Shown here piece by piece: positions 20,240 through 26,761 of a stretch of DNA of 64,000 nt. Position 1 is the stretch's first letter. Each line of letters opens with the position of its first letter. The DNA lies in assembly GCF_900155915.1 (NCBI RefSeq), contig NZ_FTPO01000001.1, forward strand, positions 620,001-684,000, read 5' to 3'. This stretch comes from Microbacterium sp. RU33B (GTDB taxonomy: Bacteria; Actinomycetota; Actinomycetes; Actinomycetales; Microbacteriaceae). A program made the position numbers and the translations under genes. Under the pieces are notes generated by a model. The model searched no databases, had not been told where the DNA came from, and saw only the letters and a list, made by a program, of their open reading frames with translations.

Positions 20240-20266
20240 TGTCCAGGGGGTTGCCAGGAACCCAAT

Positions 20267-20295
20267 GTGACAGAAACGTGACATTCCGGTAGCCT
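20267..20295 (+). promoter_or_regulatory. Promoter of the M23 peptidase with GTGACA direct repeat
   Basis: GTGACA (20267-20272), a 17-base spacer and TAGCCT (20290-20295) make a good -35/-10 pair. The -35 is the first half of a direct repeat, GTGACA-N5-GTGACA at 11-base period, which resembles the paired half-sites recognised by MtrA-type response regulators that control cell-wall hydrolases. That assignment is inference. Confidence 0.55.
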
Positions 20296-20459
20296 CAGAG
20301 GGTCCACAGGCGAGAAGCCCGCCGTCGGACCGCCTCTCGAGTCGCCTCAACGGCTCGTCGCTCGGGAGACGAAATCGCACACTGTGCCCCGACACAACGT
20401 GCCCTCGAGCAGATTGCTGACGAGCCAAGCGCCACGGCGCAGAGGCGCCGGAGGAAAGC
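20296..20459 (+). other. Long 5' leader of the M23 peptidase gene
   Basis: About 160 untranslated bases with several short G/C hairpins, for example GGCGAGAAGCCCGCC. Actinobacterial peptidase genes are often preceded by c-di-AMP (ydaO) riboswitches, but the conserved GGGGAACC and GGGTGAAT blocks are absent, so no riboswitch is called. Confidence 0.35.
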
Positions 20460-21374
20460 TTGGCTGAAGAGACTGGATCGTCCGAGGGCGAGAACGCCGT
20501 CGAAGAACGCACCGACACCGGTGTTTCGCGACGGAGCGGACGACGGGCAGCGACCCCTGTGAAGGCGCCCCGCATCCCTCGTGCGAAGAGCCGTCCCGCG
20601 CGCGTCGCGAAGTCGTCGACGTCGCCGCGCACGACGGCCAAGCCGCTGCGCAGTCTCGTCATCCTGAGCGTCGTCGGCGGTCTCGTGGTCGCCATCGCGC
20701 TCCCCGCCTTCAGCACACGCCCGCCGGCCGCCGAAGCCATGACGCTGCAGCAGGTCGCCGCCGACGATGCGCAGTCGCTCGTCGTGGCATCCGACGCCAC
20801 CGCCACCACCCTGACGCGTGAGAGCTACGCCGCCACGACGCAGGAGGAGATCGACAAGAAGAAGGCCGAAGAGGCCGCCGCCGCCCGCGCGAAGGCGCTC
20901 GCAGCCTCGGTGTCGCGCGGTGGCAGCCGCGTCGCGTCGATCGACCTGTCGATGACCGCTCCCGGTTCGGGCGAGGTCCGCTGGCCGCTCACGTCGTTCT
21001 CGTACGAGTGGTTCAACACGTTCCGCCCGCCGGGTCGCTCGGGCCACAACGGCTTCGACATGATGGCCCCGGCCGGCACCCCGATCTTCGCCGCCGCAGC
21101 GGGTGTCGTCCGCACCTCGACCGACAGCGGCGGCAGCTACGGCGCCGTCGTGATGATCGACTCCGTCGTGGGCGGCCAGGTCGTCTCGACCACCTACGCC
21201 CACATGATCTACGGATCGCGCGTCGTGAGCGCCGGACAGACCGTCTCGGCCGGTCAGCTGCTCGGCCAGGTCGGCAAGACCGGCAACGCCACCGCGACGC
21301 ACACGCACTTCGAGGTGAAGATCAACGGAGGTCTCGTCGATCCCCTCGCGTGGCTCCAGGCGAACGCCGGCTGA
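20460..21374 (+). CDS. M23-family peptidoglycan endopeptidase
   Basis: The 304-residue protein has a basic cytoplasmic N-terminus, one membrane or signal segment (LVILSVVGGLVVAIALPAF, about residues 63-81), a Lys/Ala-rich helical stalk, and a C-terminal LytM/M23 domain. The zinc motifs are complete: H-x-x-x-D in HNGFDMMAPAGTPI and H-x-H in HTHFEV. It should cleave peptide cross-links during growth. The start is TTG 20460 with GGAGG 5 bases upstream, and no better start exists. Confidence 0.92.
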   Translation: MAEETGSSEGENAVEERTDTGVSRRSGRRAATPVKAPRIPRAKSRPARVAKSSTSPRTTAKPLRSLVILSVVGGLVVAIALPAFSTRPPAAEAMTLQQVAADDAQSLVVASDATATTLTRESYAATTQEEIDKKKAEEAAAARAKALAASVSRGGSRVASIDLSMTAPGSGEVRWPLTSFSYEWFNTFRPPGRSGHNGFDMMAPAGTPIFAAAAGVVRTSTDSGGSYGAVVMIDSVVGGQVVSTTYAHMIYGSRVVSAGQTVSAGQLLGQVGKTGNATATHTHFEVKINGGLVDPLAWLQANAG

Positions 21375-21480
21375 CCCGTCGTCGCCGACACGCCACCGGG
21401 CGTTCACCCGGGCGTACGGCCCTCCCGTCGGAGGCGTGCGTTAGCCTGAAAGCCGACGCTGAGAGAAGCGGAGGGCGCCG

Positions 21481-21591
21481 ATGGATTGCACACCTCGCAT
21501 CCGAACCATGGATGCACTCGGTCTGCTTGTCCTTCGGCATCGTGTGACGGGATGCCGCGGTGCTGCCGCGCGTCCAGGGCGCTGTCTGTAG
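21481..21591 (+). CDS. Possible 36-residue small ORF
   Basis: ATG 21481 is preceded by GGAGG at 6-base spacing, an excellent ribosome site in an otherwise empty interval. The reading frame encodes 36 residues (MDCTPRIRTMDALGLL then a basic, cysteine-containing end) and stops inside the terminator hairpin. It could be a leader peptide. There is no homology that I recognise, and the frame could be fortuitous. Confidence 0.35.
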   Translation: MDCTPRIRTMDALGLLVLRHRVTGCRGAAARPGRCL

Positions 21592-21605
21592 ACAGCGCCT
21601 TTTTT
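21578..21605 (+). terminator. Intrinsic terminator with T-run
   Basis: A GGCGCTGTC/GACAGCGCC stem, 4-base loop, then six Ts. It is the only textbook rho-independent terminator seen in the window. Confidence 0.9.
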
Positions 21606-21679
21606 CATGCCCCTGCGCCCCTCGAATCGTCGGAACCGAACAACCGGGAAGCCGTCCCGGCCGTTCGAGAGGATGAGAA

Positions 21680-22177
21680 ATGCGCACTCTGGTGCTGAAC
21701 GCGGGCTATGAGCCTCTCGCCGTGGTGTCGTTCAAGCGGGCGCTCGTGCTCGTGATGAACGAGAAGGCCACCGTCATCGAGCACATCGACGGCAGACCCG
21801 TCTGGGGGGCTCGGGCCGCCTACGACAGACCTGCGGTCATCGTCCTGACGCGGTACGTGCGCATCCCGGGTTCGCGCGTCGTGCCCGTCACCCGCCGAGG
21901 AGTGCTCCGGCGCGATGCTCACCGCTGCGGATACTGCGGCAAGGCGGCGTCGACGATCGACCACATCCTGCCGCGGTCGCGCGGGGGAGCGGACTCGTGG
22001 GAGAACCTCGTCGCGTGCTGCCTGCGCTGCAACAACGTGAAGGGCGACAAGACCCCGCAGGAGATGGGGTGGGAGCTGCGTCTCGTGCCGCGGCCTCCGC
22101 GGGGTGCGCACTGGACGGTGCGCGGCACCGAGCGCGCGGAGCCCCAGTGGGAGCCGTACCTGGAGCTCGCCGCGTAG
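21680..22177 (+). CDS. HNH endonuclease
   Basis: A 165-residue protein of the actinobacterial HNH family that opens RTLVLNAGYEPLAVVSFKRA. The nuclease core is RCGYCGKAASTIDHILPRSRGG, then ENLVACCLRCNNVKGDKTP: two CxxC zinc knuckles, the catalytic His in DHI and the Asn of CNN. The role is unknown; such genes are conserved chromosomal housekeeping neighbours rather than obvious restriction enzymes. ATG 21680 is the start. Confidence 0.92.
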   Translation: MRTLVLNAGYEPLAVVSFKRALVLVMNEKATVIEHIDGRPVWGARAAYDRPAVIVLTRYVRIPGSRVVPVTRRGVLRRDAHRCGYCGKAASTIDHILPRSRGGADSWENLVACCLRCNNVKGDKTPQEMGWELRLVPRPPRGAHWTVRGTERAEPQWEPYLELAA

Positions 22178-22198
22178 GGGCGGTGCGGTCGCTGGTCG

Positions 22199-22708
22199 TC
22201 AGGCGTCGTCGAGGATGTCGAGCCATCGGCTCAGGATCGGTTCGAGCGCCGCGGCATCCGTCGCTCCCAGTTCGGAGATCAGCCGGTGCTCGTTCGCCAT
22301 GTGCGCGGCGAAGGCCTCATCGATCACGTCGAGACCGGCGGGTGTGAGGCGCACGAGTCGGCGACGGGCGTCGTCGGCCGCGGCGTCGCGCTCGACGAGC
22401 CCTCGCTCGATGAGGCGGTCGACCCGCTTCGTGAGTCCACCGGTGGTCACCATGGTGTGACCGGCCAGCTCGCCGGCGGGGCGGGCGTACGGCGCGCCCG
22501 CGCGTCGCAGCGTCGCGAGGAGATCGAATTCGGCTTCGCTGAGCCCCCATTCCCCGTACACCGGGGTGATCTGCGCGGTGAGCGCGAGCGCCAGGCGGTG
22601 CAGGCGTCCGATGACCCCTTGCGGGCTCGGGTCGATGTCGGGGCGCTCGCGACGCCACTCCTCCATGATCTGAGCGACGCGGTCGGGGGCGTTCTCCGCA
22701 GGCATCAT
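22199..22708 (-). CDS. MarR-family transcriptional regulator
   Basis: A 169-residue winged-helix regulator with LSEAEFDLLATLRRAG, the recognition region GHTMVTTGGLTKRVDRLIERGLVERD and the wing DARRRLVRLTPAG. ATG 22708 or 22705 is preferred; an upstream GTG at 22735 lies inside the palindromic operator. It is divergent from the EamA transporter gene and very likely represses it, and itself, through the paired palindromes between them. Confidence 0.88.
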   Translation of the reverse strand: MMPAENAPDRVAQIMEEWRRERPDIDPSPQGVIGRLHRLALALTAQITPVYGEWGLSEAEFDLLATLRRAGAPYARPAGELAGHTMVTTGGLTKRVDRLIERGLVERDAAADDARRRLVRLTPAGLDVIDEAFAAHMANEHRLISELGATDAAALEPILSRWLDILDDA

Positions 22709-22728
22709 CCCGCGACGGTACCAGATCT

Positions 22729-22761
22729 CTTCCACGGAAGGTATTATTGCTTCCGTGGAAG
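22729..22761. promoter_or_regulatory. Paired palindromic operator between marR and eamA
   Basis: CTTCCACGGAAG and its exact reverse complement CTTCCGTGGAAG are separated by the AT-rich GTATTATTG. Each half is itself a CTTCC-N2-GGAAG palindrome. The arrangement and place are typical of a MarR operator over divergent promoters. Confidence 0.8.
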
Positions 22762-23802
22762 ATAATCGCGTGCGCTGGATGCTGGTGACCGCCCTCGCCC
22801 CGGTCGTGGGGCAGCACCTACTTCGTCACCCGTCACCTCCTCCCCCCGGACGCTCCGCTGTGGGGGAGTGTGCTGCGGGCACTGCCTGCCGGACTCATCG
22901 TCCTCCTGCTCGCGCGCAGGCTCCCGCGCGGCGCGTGGTGGTGGCGGTCGCTCGTGCTCGGCACGCTCAACGTCGGCGGCTCCTTCGTGCTCATCTACAT
23001 CGCCGGGCAACGATTGCCCTCGAGCACCGCAGCCACCCTGATGTCGACATCCGCCGCCTGCATGATGCTGTTCGCCTGGGCCATGCTCCGGCAGCGACCG
23101 CGGCTGGTCGCGGTGATCGGCGCGGCCATCGGATTGGTCGGCGTCGGCCTCATGCTCGGCCTCGACGGGGGCGGCGTCGATCCGTGGGGAGTCGCGGCCT
23201 CGCTCGGGGCGATGACGGCGTCGTCGCTCGGATTCGTGCTCACGGTGCGCTGGGGGGAGGATGTGGCCGCCCTTCCCATGGCCGCGTGGCAGCTGCTGGG
23301 CGGCTCGGTGGTGCTCGTCCCGGTAGCGCTGATCGTCGAGGGGGCGCCGCCCGTGCTCACGCTCCCGTCGACGCTCGGCTTCGCGTATGTCACGCTCGTC
23401 GCGACGGCACTGGCGTATGCGGCGTGGTTCGCCGGGTTGCGGCACCTCCAGCCGGGTCCGGTCGGGATCATCGGACTGCTCAATCCTGTGACGGGCGTCG
23501 CGCTGGGCGTGCTGATCGCCGGCGAGGCGTTCGGGCTGCCGCAGGCCGTGGGCATGGCACTCGTGCTGGGCGGGATCATCCTCGGGTCGCTGCCCTCGCG
23601 TCGCCCGCGGGCCGCCGCCGTCATCACCCTTCCTCTATCTCCGCCGTCCCTCGATGTCGCACTTCCCGTCGGTATGAGGCCGCTCAACGGGCGTGAAGGA
23701 GGACATCGACGAAGTGGATCGGCAGGAATGCGACGGATGCCGGCATCCGTCACCCCTGTCTCCCGTGATGGGATGGAGGCATGCCCAGAACCCTCATCGT
23801 GA
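22755..23802 (+). pseudogene. EamA/DMT-family exporter with an N-terminal frameshift
   Basis: The protein family normally begins with a first helix running into a WGSTYFVT-type motif. Here residues up to ALAPV are read in one frame (from GTG 22755 or ATG 22779), and WGSTYFVTRHLLPPDAPLWGS onward in another, the switch falling near 22806. From 22807 the frame stays open to 23802 and carries the remaining nine helices of a typical ten-helix exporter. The end is also abnormal: about 60 hydrophilic residues follow the last helix and overlap the isochorismatase start by 22 bases. It is either a recent inactivation or a one-base sequencing error. Confidence 0.65.
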
Positions 23803-24338
23803 TCGACATGCAGCGCGGCTTCGACGACCCGGTGTGGGGGGCGACGACCAATCCGGCGTGCGAGCAGAACGTGGGCGCCCTGGTCGGCGCCTGGCAGGCC
23901 TCCGGTGAGCCGATCGTGGTGGTGCGGCACGATTCGACGTCTCCCGGCTCGCCGCTGCAGGCGGGCACGCCCGGCAATGCGCTGGTCGACGTCGTCGCGG
24001 CGGTGGAGCCGGCGCTGTTCGTCACGAAGAACGTCAACTCCGCGTTCTACGGAGACGTCGATCTGCACGCCTGGCTGCAGTCCGAGGGGGTGTCCGAGCT
24101 CGTGATCTGCGGCATCCAGACCAACATGTGCGTCGAGACGACCGCCCGGATGGCGGGCAATCTCGGCTACGACGTGACGGTCGTGCTCGACGCCACGCGC
24201 ACCTTCGATCTGCAGACGGATGTCGCGGGACTCGGCGTCGTCACGCGCACGGCCGACGAGCTCATGGCCACGACGGCCCTCGATCTGCAGGCGGGCGGCT
24301 TCGCGCGCATCGCGACCACGGGGCAGCTGACCGGCTGA
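23781..24338 (+). CDS. Isochorismatase-family cysteine hydrolase
   Basis: A 185-residue cytoplasmic hydrolase with the full catalytic triad: Asp in LIVIDMQRGF, Lys in VTKNVNSAFYG and Cys in GIQTNMCVETTARMAG. The family includes nicotinamidases and isochorismate or carbamate hydrolases; the substrate cannot be fixed. GGAGG precedes ATG 23781. Confidence 0.92.
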   Translation: MPRTLIVIDMQRGFDDPVWGATTNPACEQNVGALVGAWQASGEPIVVVRHDSTSPGSPLQAGTPGNALVDVVAAVEPALFVTKNVNSAFYGDVDLHAWLQSEGVSELVICGIQTNMCVETTARMAGNLGYDVTVVLDATRTFDLQTDVAGLGVVTRTADELMATTALDLQAGGFARIATTGQLTG

Positions 24339-24347
24339 TTCCGGATG

Positions 24348-24366
24348 CCTCGGACGATGTCCGAGG
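24348..24366 (+). terminator. Hairpin after the isochorismatase gene
   Basis: CCTCGGAC-GAT-GTCCGAGG is a perfect 8-bp stem just before the mutasome promoter. It lacks a T-run but probably insulates the SOS operon from read-through. Confidence 0.55.
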
Positions 24367-24391
24367 TGGGAGATACGTTCGACCTTGTCGT

Positions 24392-24420
24392 TGAAACACT
24401 AGAACATCTGTTCTAGGCTG
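24392..24420 (+). promoter_or_regulatory. SOS promoter with LexA box for the imuA'-imuB-dnaE2 operon
   Basis: TTGAAA (24392-24397) and TAGGCT (24415-24420) are separated by 17 bases. The spacer and its edge hold the perfect palindrome CTAGAACATCTGTTCTAG (24400-24417), which contains GAAC-N4-GTTC, the actinobacterial LexA consensus. LexA bound here would cover the core promoter. The -10 ends 5 bases before ATG 24426, so the message is probably leaderless. Confidence 0.92.
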
Positions 24421-24425
24421 ACGTG

Positions 24426-25169
24426 ATGAGGGCGATCGTGGCGAACGAAGCGCTCCGGCAGGAGCAGGGGTCCGAACTCGAACGGCTGCGTGCCGGTGTC
24501 GAGCGGATGCAGGGGCGCAAGCTCGATGCGCCGGTGCTGCCCGTCCATCCTGCGCTGGCCGCTCTGCTGCCCGGTGGCGGACTCCGCCCGGGTGCCGCGT
24601 ACTCGCTCGCTCCCTCCACGTCGCTCCTGCTCGCCCTGCTCGCCGGCGCCTCGCAGGCCGGGTCGTGGTGCGGTGCCGTCGGCATCCCCGAACTCGGGGC
24701 GGAGGCGGCCGAGCGGCTCGGTGTCGATCTGTCGCGCCTCGTGCTGATCCCCGATCCGGGGCCGAGATGGCTCGCCGTCGCGGCGACGGTGGCCGAGGTG
24801 CTGCCGGTCATCGCGGTGCGCCCGTCGTCGCGGGTCTCCGACGGAGACGTGTCGCGGCTGGCCGCGCGACTCCGCGACCGCGGCTCGGTGCTGCTGGTGC
24901 AGGGCGCCTGGCCGCAGGCCGAGGCGGTGCTCGAGATCGAGCGGCCGTCGTGGTCGGGACTGGGGCGCGGTCACGGCTACCTGTCGGGGCGCGAGGTCAC
25001 GGTGCGCTCGTCGAGCAGGCGGTGGCCCGTGGCGCGCACGGGTCGGATGCTGCTCCCCGCCGCCGACGGAACGATCCAGTCGGCGCCTCCCGCCGGTGTG
25101 TTGGCCCCGGTCGCCGATCGTCCCCACGACGTCGACCGGTTCGCTCCTCTGCTCGAGGCGGTCGGCTGA
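24426..25169 (+). CDS. imuA: ImuA' mutasome protein
   Basis: The 247-residue RecA-like accessory protein is the first gene of the SOS mutasome. It is truncated relative to RecA: there is HPALAALLPGGGLRPGAAYSL at the position of the P-loop but no GKT lysine. ATG 24426 sits at the predicted transcription start; GTG 24423 is an alternative. It overlaps imuB by one base. In mycobacteria ImuA' and ImuB link DnaE2 to the sliding clamp during damage-induced mutagenesis. Confidence 0.88.
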   Translation: MRAIVANEALRQEQGSELERLRAGVERMQGRKLDAPVLPVHPALAALLPGGGLRPGAAYSLAPSTSLLLALLAGASQAGSWCGAVGIPELGAEAAERLGVDLSRLVLIPDPGPRWLAVAATVAEVLPVIAVRPSSRVSDGDVSRLAARLRDRGSVLLVQGAWPQAEAVLEIERPSWSGLGRGHGYLSGREVTVRSSSRRWPVARTGRMLLPAADGTIQSAPPAGVLAPVADRPHDVDRFAPLLEAVG

Positions 25170-26719
25170 TGCGCGACGGCCCGATCCGCAGCATCGTGCT
25201 GTGGTTCCCCGACTGGCCGGTCACGGCCCTCGCCCGCGAAGGCGCCGTCGATCCGGCGCGCGCGGTCGCGGTGTTCGAGAAGAACGAGGTCGTCGCGTGC
25301 TCGACGGCGGCCCGCGCCGAGGGCGTGCGCAGGGGCCTGCGGCGTCGTGATGCGCAGGCCCGCTGCCCGCACCTCTCCGTGATCGCCGCCGATCCCGTGC
25401 GCGACCATCGTGCGTTCGCTCCGCTGGTGGCGCGCATCGAGGAGATCGCGCCGGGCGTGCAGATCGTGCGGCCTGGCCTGTGCGCGCTCCGAGCGCGCGG
25501 CCCGTCGCGGTACTACGGCAGCGAGCAGAACGCGGCGATCGCACTGCTCGATGCGCTCTACGAGGCCGGGCTCGAAGGAGTGCGGGCAGGCATCGCCGAT
25601 GGTCCTTTCACGGCCGAGCAGGCCGCGCGTGCCGGCACCGGGCCCTCCGATCCGATCTGCCTCGTGCCGTCGGGAGGGGCGGGCGGGTTCCTCGCACCGC
25701 TGCCCATCACGAGCCTCGACGCCGACGACGTCGTGGGGCTGCTCGCGCGCCTCGGCGTGCAGACGCTGGGCGGATTCGCCGCGATGGAGGCCGAGCGGGT
25801 GCGCGAGAGGTTCGGCGACCGCGGCATCCGGCTGCATCAGCTCGCGGCAGGGCTCGACCCTCGTGCCGTCGACCCGCGCACGCCTCCGCCCGAGCTCGAT
25901 CGCGAGGTCGTGTTCGAGCCGCCGCTCGAGCTCGCCGATCAGGTCGCGTTCGGCGTGCGCCAGGCGGCCGACGCCTTCATCGAGAAGCTCGGGGCGATCG
26001 ATCTCGTCTGCACCGAGCTGCGCGTCGAGCTCTTCGGCGACCGGGGGGAGCGCAGCGAGCGGGTGTGGCTGCATCCGGGTCGGTTCGATGCGGCGGCCGT
26101 CGTCGACCGGGTGCGCTGGCAGCTCGCCGAAGACGCCGGCACGGGCATGCTCACCAGTGGGGTCGCCCGCGTGCGCATCGAGCCTGCGGCGGTGGATGCT
26201 GCGTCCCACCATGCCCCCGCGATCTTCGGAGCCGGCACCGACGAGCGCGTGCACCACGCCCTCTCGCGCGTGCAGGCCATGCTCGGCCACCGTGGCGTGC
26301 TGACCCCGGAGGTCGGGGGAGGGCGGTGGCTCAGCGAGCGGCAGGTGCTCGTGCCGTGGGGCGATCGCGTCGTCACCACGAAGGAGCGGTCGCGTCCCTG
26401 GCCGGGGAGCCTCCCCGATCCGCTGCCGACGACGGTCTTCCCCGCTCCGCGTCCGGTCGAGGTGGCGGCGGCGCCTCCGGGGGGAGCGGTCGCGGTCGAT
26501 GACCGCGGCCGGGTGACGGCCGTCCCCGCCGTGCTCACCGAATCGGGGCGTCGCCGGGCGATCGAGTCGTGGGCGGGGCCGTGGCCGATCGTCGAGCGGG
26601 GGTGGGATGCTGCGCGCGCCCGTCGCGCGCACCGGTTCCAGGTGGTCGATGCCGAGGGCGTCGCCTGGCTCCTCGTGTGCGACTCCGGAGCGTGGACCGC
26701 GGAGGCCCGCTATGACTGA
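25169..26719 (+). CDS. imuB: ImuB, Y-family polymerase-like mutasome hub
   Basis: The 516-residue protein has a Y-family polymerase body (SIVLWFPDWPVTALAREG at the start, then CSTAARAEGVRRGLRRRDAQ and a little-finger region) but lacks the catalytic acidic residues: the first motif reads FPDWP rather than D-x-D-x-F, and no SxDE motif is seen. ImuB is known to be a catalytically dead clamp-binding hub. The C-terminal ~100 residues (GRRRAIESWAGPWPIVERGWD) are the usual ImuB tail. It starts at ATG 25169 overlapping the imuA' stop. Confidence 0.93.
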   Translation: MRDGPIRSIVLWFPDWPVTALAREGAVDPARAVAVFEKNEVVACSTAARAEGVRRGLRRRDAQARCPHLSVIAADPVRDHRAFAPLVARIEEIAPGVQIVRPGLCALRARGPSRYYGSEQNAAIALLDALYEAGLEGVRAGIADGPFTAEQAARAGTGPSDPICLVPSGGAGGFLAPLPITSLDADDVVGLLARLGVQTLGGFAAMEAERVRERFGDRGIRLHQLAAGLDPRAVDPRTPPPELDREVVFEPPLELADQVAFGVRQAADAFIEKLGAIDLVCTELRVELFGDRGERSERVWLHPGRFDAAAVVDRVRWQLAEDAGTGMLTSGVARVRIEPAAVDAASHHAPAIFGAGTDERVHHALSRVQAMLGHRGVLTPEVGGGRWLSERQVLVPWGDRVVTTKERSRPWPGSLPDPLPTTVFPAPRPVEVAAAPPGGAVAVDDRGRVTAVPAVLTESGRRRAIESWAGPWPIVERGWDAARARRAHRFQVVDAEGVAWLLVCDSGAWTAEARYD

Positions 26720-26736
26720 GCTCCGCCGCCCTCGGT

Positions 26737-26755
26737 CCCTGAGCGTGTCGAAGGG
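26737..26755 (+). repeat. Short dispersed repeat CCCTGAGCGTGTCGAAGGG
   Basis: This 19-base imperfect palindrome is a member of a widespread CCCTGAGC-x-TGTCGAAGGG repeat family. It lies in the 42-base gap between imuB and dnaE2, ending 6 bases before the dnaE2 ATG. A second copy is inside dnaE2 at 29357-29374. Confidence 0.7.
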
Positions 26756-26761
26756 CCGCTG

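Larger units (their letters stand above)
21442..21605 (+). ncRNA. Candidate small RNA / leader ending in an intrinsic terminator
   Basis: A TAGCCT -10-like hexamer at 21442-21447 is followed by three consecutive hairpins: GCATCC/GGATGC, GGCATC/GATGCC and the terminator. The segment contains a 36-codon frame (separate entry) so it may be a mRNA for a tiny protein or a regulatory RNA. No known RNA family is recognised. Confidence 0.4.

Noticed and set aside
20296..20459. c-di-AMP (ydaO) riboswitch before the M23 peptidase
   Set aside because: Expected from the gene context, but the conserved GGGGAACC and GGGTGAAT blocks are missing.
22199..22735. MarR start at GTG 22735
   Set aside because: It lies within the palindromic operator and adds nine residues with no family support; ATG 22708 or 22705 is more likely.
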